9,938 bases of DNA from Anaerolineae bacterium (GTDB lineage: Bacteria > Chloroflexota > Anaerolineae > Anaerolineales > Villigracilaceae): NCBI GenBank assembly GCA_003141915.1, contig PLNY01000475.1, forward strand, positions 1,521-11,458, given 5' to 3'. Numbering within the stretch: the first letter of the stretch is position 1; each line of letters begins with the position of its first letter. Positions 5,898 through 9,938 of this stretch are shown here, piece after piece. The notes under the pieces are model-generated. The model was given only the letters and a program-made list of their open reading frames with translations. It was not told the origin of the DNA and did no database searches. The translations under genes and the position numbers were made by a program.

Positions 5898-7639
5898 TAG
5901 CGTGCGCCTTTGCGACCGAATTGTTTTTCGAGCATATCCACCGACAGATGAATCATCGTCGGTCGTCCATGCGGACAAGTGCGCGGCGAATCACAGCGCT
6001 CCAAATCATTCAACAACGCGCGTTGTTCTTCGACGGATAATGTTTGCCCGCCTTTGACCGCCATCCGCTTGCAGACGCGCGCCGCGAGTTTCTTTTCGAT
6101 TTCATTCTGTAATGGCGCTTCATCTTCCTCGAAATCTTCGACGATGGCGCGCAATGCCACCGATGGATCACTGCCTGCGAACAGACTCGGCATGGCGCGG
6201 ACTTGGAAAGTATTCGTTCCAAACTCTTCGACTTCAAAGCCGAAATGATTCAACGCCGATAATTGATCGGTTAATATTTTTGTACTGGCTGGCGGCAAGT
6301 GAACCACTGCGGGAGTCAACAACGATTGTGATGGAATTTTTTTCTGATCATGCTGTGTCATTAGTTTTTCAAACAAGACACGTTCGTGCGCGGCATGTTG
6401 GTCAATCAAATAAAGTCCATCGGGACCTTCGGCAACAAGATACGTCGCGCCGATTTGACCGATAAGTCGAAGCAGGGGAATTTGGGAAATGGAGGATGGC
6501 TCATGGTTGACGATTGGCTGACCGCTAACCGCTGATTGCTTTTCACTTTCAACAGCCAATTGATCATCATGCGCAATTGTCCAATCCAATCCAACCTGTT
6601 GAGAAGACTCACTACGCGTTCCCCATAACGATGGTGCAACTTGCGGAACCGGCGAATATGCCAATAAGCCGCGTCGCACTGAGCGTTGGACGAAGCCAAA
6701 CACTTTATCCTGACTTCTAAATCGCACTTCGGCCTTGGCAGGATGAACATTCACATCCACTTCTTCCGGCGAAATCTCAACGAAAATCGTTGCCAGCGGA
6801 TAACGTCCCACCATCAATAAGGTGTGATAGGCTTGAATCAATGCGGTGGTCAATGGCGTATCTTGAACCCAACGACCATTGACAAAGAACGTGATGTCTT
6901 TGCGATTGGAGCGCGTCAGCGCGGTGGGACTGGTGTAACCAGATAATTTGATTCCTTCTTCTTCAGCGTTGATCTCCAGTAATTGCTTTGCAACCTCCAC
7001 GCCATACAACGCAGCCAATATCGCGCGGCGGTCGCCATCGCCGGATGTTTGTAATGTAGCATTATTTCCTTCGGATAATTTGAATCGCACATTCGGATAA
7101 GCCAGCGCGTAACGCGTGATCAGCGCGTCAATGGCGCGGCGTTCGGTGACATCCGCCTTCAAGAATTTCAAGCGCGCTGGAACGTTATGGAATAAATCCT
7201 CGACGCGCACCACCGTTCCAGTCGGCGCGCCGACCGATTCGACTTTGCCCTCGCGTCCGCCCTCGACTCGAATCTTCGCGCCCGCTTTTGAATCCATGAT
7301 CTTCGATGTAATCGTCATGCGCGAGACCGAGCCAATCGAAGCCAGCGCCTCGCCGCGGAATCCAAGCGTCGAGATGTGGAAGAGATCATCGGCGCGCACC
7401 AGTTTCGAGGTCGCGTGACGCGAAACGGCCAGCGCCAGTTCATCCGATGCGATGCCGCTTCCATCATCTGATATTTCGATCAGCTTGCGTCCGGCTTCGG
7501 CAATCGAAATCGAAACGCTTTTTGCACCCGCGTCGAGCGCGTTCTCCATCAACTCTTTGACCACCGAGGCCGGACGTTCGATGACTTCACCGGCGGCGAT
7601 TTGCGAAGCAACTTCAGATGAAAGCAGGCGAATGGGCAT
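5897..7639 (-). CDS. mutL: DNA mismatch repair endonuclease MutL
   Basis: A 580-residue MutL. The GHKL ATPase domain has SQIAAGEVIERP (12-23), the catalytic KELMENALDAG (E32), ISDDGSGI (56-63) and STLGFRGEAL (90-99). The transducer domain follows, with FVNGRWV and VDVNVHPAK. A flexible linker at about 345-395 precedes the C-terminal dimerisation/endonuclease domain. That domain has LIDQHAAHERVLFE, fitting DQHA(X)2E(X)4E with D413, E419 and E424, plus ARVCKRMAVK (C523) and SPRTCPHGRP (555-560), the metal-site motifs of endonuclease-type MutL. It should therefore nick DNA itself in a methyl-independent mismatch repair pathway, as in bacteria without MutH. No mutS is in the window. The ATG at 7639 lies 6 nt after a TATAAT, implying a leaderless mRNA. 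It leads the array and overlaps nurA by one base. The linker contains a repeat-like segment. Confidence 0.96.
   Translation of the reverse strand: MPIRLLSSEVASQIAAGEVIERPASVVKELMENALDAGAKSVSISIAEAGRKLIEISDDGSGIASDELALAVSRHATSKLVRADDLFHISTLGFRGEALASIGSVSRMTITSKIMDSKAGAKIRVEGGREGKVESVGAPTGTVVRVEDLFHNVPARLKFLKADVTERRAIDALITRYALAYPNVRFKLSEGNNATLQTSGDGDRRAILAALYGVEVAKQLLEINAEEEGIKLSGYTSPTALTRSNRKDITFFVNGRWVQDTPLTTALIQAYHTLLMVGRYPLATIFVEISPEEVDVNVHPAKAEVRFRSQDKVFGFVQRSVRRGLLAYSPVPQVAPSLWGTRSESSQQVGLDWTIAHDDQLAVESEKQSAVSGQPIVNHEPSSISQIPLLRLIGQIGATYLVAEGPDGLYLIDQHAAHERVLFEKLMTQHDQKKIPSQSLLTPAVVHLPPASTKILTDQLSALNHFGFEVEEFGTNTFQVRAMPSLFAGSDPSVALRAIVEDFEEDEAPLQNEIEKKLAARVCKRMAVKGGQTLSVEEQRALLNDLERCDSPRTCPHGRPTMIHLSVDMLEKQFGRKGAR
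6516..6550. repeat. Possible repeat-derived segment in the MutL linker coding region
   Basis: GGCTGACCGCTAACCGCTGA (6516-6535), followed by TTGCTTTTCAC, has the quasi-periodic CTGACCGCTAACCGCTGA pattern of short intergenic repeats. On the coding strand it reads as KQSAVSGQ in the variable linker between the MutL ATPase and C-terminal domains. Repeat identity is recognised by eye only. Confidence 0.35.
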
Positions 7640-7645
7640 GTCCCG

Positions 7646-7651
7646 ATTATA
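7646..7651 (-). promoter_or_regulatory. Predicted -10 box of a leaderless mutL promoter
   Basis: A perfect TATAAT on the minus strand at 7651-7646, followed by 6 nt and then the mutL ATG. Placing the start site the usual 7 nt after the -10 lands on the A of ATG. The -35 is weak: the best candidate is TTGTGT at a long 19-bp spacing, inside the CACAAAG repeat. No Shine-Dalgarno is present. Confidence 0.6.
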
Positions 7652-7668
7652 GCGGGAAAATCTTTTTT

Positions 7669-7759
7669 AAACACAAAGGGCACAACCCTCAAAGAGCAAA
7701 GGGCAAGCGGTCACGAAGGAGAAGACTGAAAGATCGCACTTGATTTTTCCTTTGTGTTT
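7669..7759. repeat. Gene-less CACAAAG-type inverted repeat between mutL and the HAD gene
   Basis: AAACACAAAGG (7669-7679) and CCTTTGTGTTT (7749-7759) are exact 11-bp inverses separated by 69 nt. The interior has degenerate units (GGGCACAACCC, CAAAGAGCAAAGGGC, CACGAAGGAG) and no reading frame worth reporting. It is the same family as the repeats around the GxxExxY gene and lies between two divergent predicted promoters. Confidence 0.7.
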
Positions 7760-7781
7760 AGCTTTTAGTTATCGAATCACG

Positions 7782-7787
7782 TATAAT
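7782..7787 (+). promoter_or_regulatory. Predicted -10 box of a leaderless HAD-gene promoter
   Basis: A perfect TATAAT, then 6 nt (TGCCGA), then ATG at 7794: the same spacing as for mutL on the other strand. The -35 match is poor (TTAGCT at 18 bp). No Shine-Dalgarno is present. This box also argues against any start upstream of 7794. Confidence 0.6.
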
Positions 7788-7793
7788 TGCCGA

Positions 7794-8483
7794 ATGCGTT
7801 TTACAACGATCTTCTTTGATCTTGATGACACGCTCTATCCATCATCCAGCGGGCTGTGGCCGGCCATCAAGGAGCGCATGAATTCCTACATGGATGAGCG
7901 TATGCACATTCCGCGCGACGAAATCCCGCGCCTGCGTGAAAAATATTTCCGCGAGTACGGCACAACTCTGCGCGGCTTGCAGGCAAACCATAAAGTGGAT
8001 GTTCAAGACTATCTGGCTTATGTGCATGACTTGCCCTTGAAGGATTATTTGCACCCGAATCCGATTCAACAAAGGGCGCTCGCTTCTCTCCCAACCCGCA
8101 ACCTGATCTTCACCAACGCGGATGTGCCTCACGCTCGACGCGTGCTCCGCCAACTGAAAATCGAAGAATATTTCGCGGCTATCGTGGATGTGAACCGCGT
8201 GGATCCATATTGCAAGCCGAGCCGCGAAGCTTTTCAGATCGCGCTGAATGCCGCAGGCGAAAGTGATCCGTCGAAATGCGTGATGATCGATGATATGCCG
8301 CACACGACGCGCGCCGCCAAAGATTTCGGCTTGTATGCGATTCTGTATGGTTCTGCAGTAGCGAACCATCATGGTTCTGCAGTACCGAACCACTTTGGTG
8401 AGTCCGCTCCCGGCGCCGACATGGACGCGGCCTTCAACGATTGGAGTCAATTACCTGCGCTCTTAAATGGGGGTCGCTCATGA
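7794..8483 (+). CDS. HAD-superfamily hydrolase, pyrimidine 5'-nucleotidase-like
   Basis: A 229-residue HAD phosphatase with all four motifs. Motif I is FFDLDDTLYP (nucleophile D9, acid/base D11), motif II is IFTNAD (T107, N108), motif III has K141 in CKPSREAF, and motif IV is VMIDDMPHT (D166, D167). The helical cap (about 17-85, with YFREYGTTLRGL) and the DLDDTLYP/FTNAD/CKPS combination match the SDT1/PHM8-like pyrimidine 5'-nucleotidase group, which dephosphorylates UMP/CMP-type substrates; the exact substrate is not readable from sequence. ATG 7794 is chosen over an in-frame ATG at 7740 because the family N-terminus begins at MRFTTIFFDLDD and a TATAAT lies between them. Residues 186-201 (GSAVANHH/GSAVPNHF) are an odd tandem insert encoded by a palindromic DNA repeat near the C-terminus. 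Divergent from mutL. Confidence 0.9.
   Translation: MRFTTIFFDLDDTLYPSSSGLWPAIKERMNSYMDERMHIPRDEIPRLREKYFREYGTTLRGLQANHKVDVQDYLAYVHDLPLKDYLHPNPIQQRALASLPTRNLIFTNADVPHARRVLRQLKIEEYFAAIVDVNRVDPYCKPSREAFQIALNAAGESDPSKCVMIDDMPHTTRAAKDFGLYAILYGSAVANHHGSAVPNHFGESAPGADMDAAFNDWSQLPALLNGGRS
8347..8394 (+). repeat. Tandem 24-bp palindromic repeat inside the HAD coding sequence
   Basis: Two adjacent 24-bp units (8347-8370, 8371-8394) are identical at 21 positions. Each starts ATGGTTCTGCAGTA, then G or C, then CGAACCA. Each unit is also a hairpin: ATGGTTC pairs with GAACCAT around a 9-nt loop in the first (8347-8353 with 8363-8369), and TGGTTC with GAACCA in the second. The length keeps the reading frame and encodes GSAVANHH then GSAVPNHF. 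Confidence 0.85.
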
Positions 8484-8528
8484 ATTCCACCGGTGCGTGC
8501 AGGTAATGTCAAAGAAAATGGATTGATT

Positions 8529-8556
8529 TTTACAAACCGTTTATAGTCTTTATACA
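8529..8556 (+). promoter_or_regulatory. Tentative promoter for the S41 protease gene
   Basis: TTTACA (8529-8534) and TATACA (8551-8556) with a 16-bp spacer lie in the 153-nt gap between the HAD gene and the protease. It would give a leader of about 75 nt, consistent with the use of a Shine-Dalgarno by this gene. Weak motif match; nothing else clear is seen in the gap. Confidence 0.35.
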
Positions 8557-8626
8557 AATTCTCAATACGGGTTTCATCATCTTTTAATCCCGGCATGATA
8601 TGGTTTATCCAAGATAATAAAGAAAT

Positions 8627-8631
8627 GGAGG
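8627..8631 (+). promoter_or_regulatory. Ribosome binding site that sets the protease start
   Basis: GGAGG followed by 5 nt and GTG at 8637. It favours the GTG over the in-frame ATGs at 8595 and 8625, the latter overlapping the GGAGG itself. Confidence 0.7.
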
Positions 8632-8636
8632 ATTTT

Positions 8637-9929
8637 GTGGCAAAAATCTTAAAGGTTATTCTGTTTGTCCTGGTTGGTGCCGCGCTCTTGCTGGGCGGCT
8701 TTTCGGGTGGATTCGTTGTGGGACATATGTTTCCGCTTAACAGTTCGTTACCTGCGATTCTGCCCGGCATTCCCACCGTTTCGCCGGAAACACAATCTTC
8801 AACACCACAGGATTTGCAGACGTTATTCAAACCGTTCTGGGACGCGTGGCAGATCATTCATACTGATTACGTTGACCAGCCGGTGGATAACACCAAACTG
8901 ATGGAAGGCGCCATTACCGGAATGGTGCAATCGCTCGGCGATCCGCACAGCGAATATATGGACCCTCAGGTTTATAAGGATGCAACCGATGAGCTTTCGG
9001 GTTCGTTTGAAGGCATCGGCGCTTATGTGGATACCAGCGGAACCTGGCTCACCATTACCAAGCCCATCCCCGGCTCTCCAGCCGAGAAGGCCGGACTGCA
9101 GGCAGGCGATCAAATCATCGCGGTGAATGGGGTGGACATGACCGGCATCAATCCGGAACAGGTACGCTTGAAAGTCATCGGTCCCGCAGGAACGACGGTT
9201 CACTTAACCGTTCATCGTCCCGGTCAATCCGCATCGCTTCAATTCGATATCGTGCGCGCCCAGGTCAATGTTCCAAGCGTGAGCGGGAAGATGCTGGATA
9301 ATGGCCTCGCTTACGTTCAAATTTCGGACTTTGGTGAGAACACAGGCAACGAGTTGAAGACTACGCTGACCACGTTAATGGCGCAAAATCCCAAAGGATT
9401 GATCCTCGACTTACGCGATAACGGCGGTGGTTATCTCAATACTGCCGTGCAAGTGGTTTCGCAATTCGTGGATCACGGCCCGGTGGTTTTTGAGCAGAGC
9501 GCTGATGGAAAGAAACAAGAATACGATGTCATTCCCGGCGGATTGGCAACCAAGATTCCCATGGTTGCGTTGGTCAATGGCAATACCGCTTCTGCTTCGG
9601 AAATTACATTGGGGGCCTTGCGGGATAACGGCCGCGCCAAACTGGTTGGCACTTTGTCATACGGCAAAGGTTCCGTGCAAGTCCGCGTTCCGTTGTCGAA
9701 TAATGAAGGCGCGGTGGCGATCACCATTGCTCATTGGCTGACCCCGAACGGCACGCTCATTGATAAGAAAGGCTTCTGGCCGGATGTGTACGTACCCATT
9801 ACAACGGCAGATATCAATGCCGGGCGCGATCCGCAGCTGGATGCGGCATCTCAAACCTTGCTGGATGTGATCAATAACCAGCCCATCCCAACATCCATGC
9901 CGACACCGACTCCAACTCCAGTTCCATAA
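8637..9929 (+). CDS. Membrane-anchored S41 C-terminal processing protease (PDZ + peptidase S41)
   Basis: A 430-residue protein read from GTG 8637. An N-terminal hydrophobic segment (about 4-31, ILKVILFVLVGAALLLGG) should be an uncleaved anchor or signal, placing the enzyme outside the membrane. A helical S41 N-terminal region (about 60-115) includes YVDQPVD and SLGDPHSEYMDP. A PDZ domain (about 120-200) includes GIGAYV and SPAEKAGLQAGDQIIAVNG. The S41 core has LDLRDNGGGYL (257-267), NTASASE with nucleophile S319, and GKGSVQ with K344. The 25-residue Ser-Lys spacing equals that of E. coli Prc (S452/K477), so the catalytic dyad is intact. Such CtpA/Prc proteases trim or degrade exported proteins. 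The last residues form a short Pro/Thr tail (TSMPTPTPTPVP), perhaps a cell-wall spacer. It ends at TAA 9929; only 9 nt follow. An upstream in-frame start at 8595 would add 14 residues before the anchor. Confidence 0.93.
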   Translation: MAKILKVILFVLVGAALLLGGFSGGFVVGHMFPLNSSLPAILPGIPTVSPETQSSTPQDLQTLFKPFWDAWQIIHTDYVDQPVDNTKLMEGAITGMVQSLGDPHSEYMDPQVYKDATDELSGSFEGIGAYVDTSGTWLTITKPIPGSPAEKAGLQAGDQIIAVNGVDMTGINPEQVRLKVIGPAGTTVHLTVHRPGQSASLQFDIVRAQVNVPSVSGKMLDNGLAYVQISDFGENTGNELKTTLTTLMAQNPKGLILDLRDNGGGYLNTAVQVVSQFVDHGPVVFEQSADGKKQEYDVIPGGLATKIPMVALVNGNTASASEITLGALRDNGRAKLVGTLSYGKGSVQVRVPLSNNEGAVAITIAHWLTPNGTLIDKKGFWPDVYVPITTADINAGRDPQLDAASQTLLDVINNQPIPTSMPTPTPTPVP

Positions 9930-9938
9930 ATTACAAAT

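Noticed and set aside
5898..5978. N-terminal extension of NurA by 27 residues
   Set aside because: The extension overlaps mutL in another frame, lacks family similarity, and ATG 5897 overlapping the mutL stop is a typical coupled start.
7740..7793. Upstream ATG giving the HAD protein an extra 18 residues
   Set aside because: The extension contains the repeat end and the TATAAT box; HAD motif I is expected about 8 residues from the start, as with ATG 7794.
8347..8394. Two 24-bp direct repeats considered as a CRISPR fragment
   Set aside because: Units are adjacent with no spacer, lie inside an open coding frame, and no cas gene is present.
7842..8450. 202-residue open frame antisense to the HAD gene
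   Set aside because: Fully covered by a gene with all four HAD motifs; the antisense product shows no recognisable pattern.

Overview
The window looks like chromosomal DNA of a free-living bacterium of moderate GC, most likely a member of the Chloroflexota (Anaerolineae type). That placement is an inference from three things: a bacterial HerA-NurA pair next to mutL, an endonuclease-type MutL, and several short dispersed repeat families of a kind common in such genomes. No rRNA, tRNA, CRISPR array, transposase or phage gene is visible.

Layout. At the left edge, on the minus strand, is the N-terminal part of a MNT-type nucleotidyltransferase gene. Most of the window (7639 down to 390) is one minus-strand array, read in the order mutL, nurA, a small protein with a HAS-barrel-like N-terminus, a DUF6056-like polytopic membrane protein, a GxxExxY protein, and a HerA-like ATPase. 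On the plus strand, divergent from mutL, lie a HAD-family pyrimidine 5'-nucleotidase-like gene and then a membrane-anchored PDZ/S41 C-terminal processing protease that ends just inside the right edge.

How the genes may work together. HerA (hexameric DNA translocase) and NurA (nuclease) form a DNA end-resection machine. Here they share an array with MutL, which has an intact DQHA(X)2E(X)4E endonuclease motif and a CPHGRP motif. The mutL stop and nurA start overlap by one base (TAATG). The small 199-residue protein has an N-terminus resembling the HerA barrel and may be an extra subunit or adaptor. The central idea is therefore a mismatch-nicking plus end-resection operon. The membrane protein and the GxxExxY gene look like later insertions that separated herA from its partners.

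Repeats mark the junctions. The GxxExxY gene is bracketed by inverted CACAAAG-type repeats that exactly fill the space between the preceding stop codon and the herA Shine-Dalgarno. A 97-bp palindromic repeat exactly fills the nurA to HAS-barrel gap. A gene-less CACAAAG inverted repeat separates mutL from the HAD gene. A CCACGGATT-type hairpin lies downstream of herA. Two repeats also appear to have entered coding sequence in frame, in the HAD C-terminus and the MutL linker.

Expression. The three genes that head a transcript (mutL, the HAD gene, the nucleotidyltransferase) each have a perfect TATAAT 6-7 nt before the start codon and no Shine-Dalgarno, which predicts leaderless mRNAs. The genes inside the array (HAS-barrel, herA, GxxExxY) and the protease have Shine-Dalgarno sequences.
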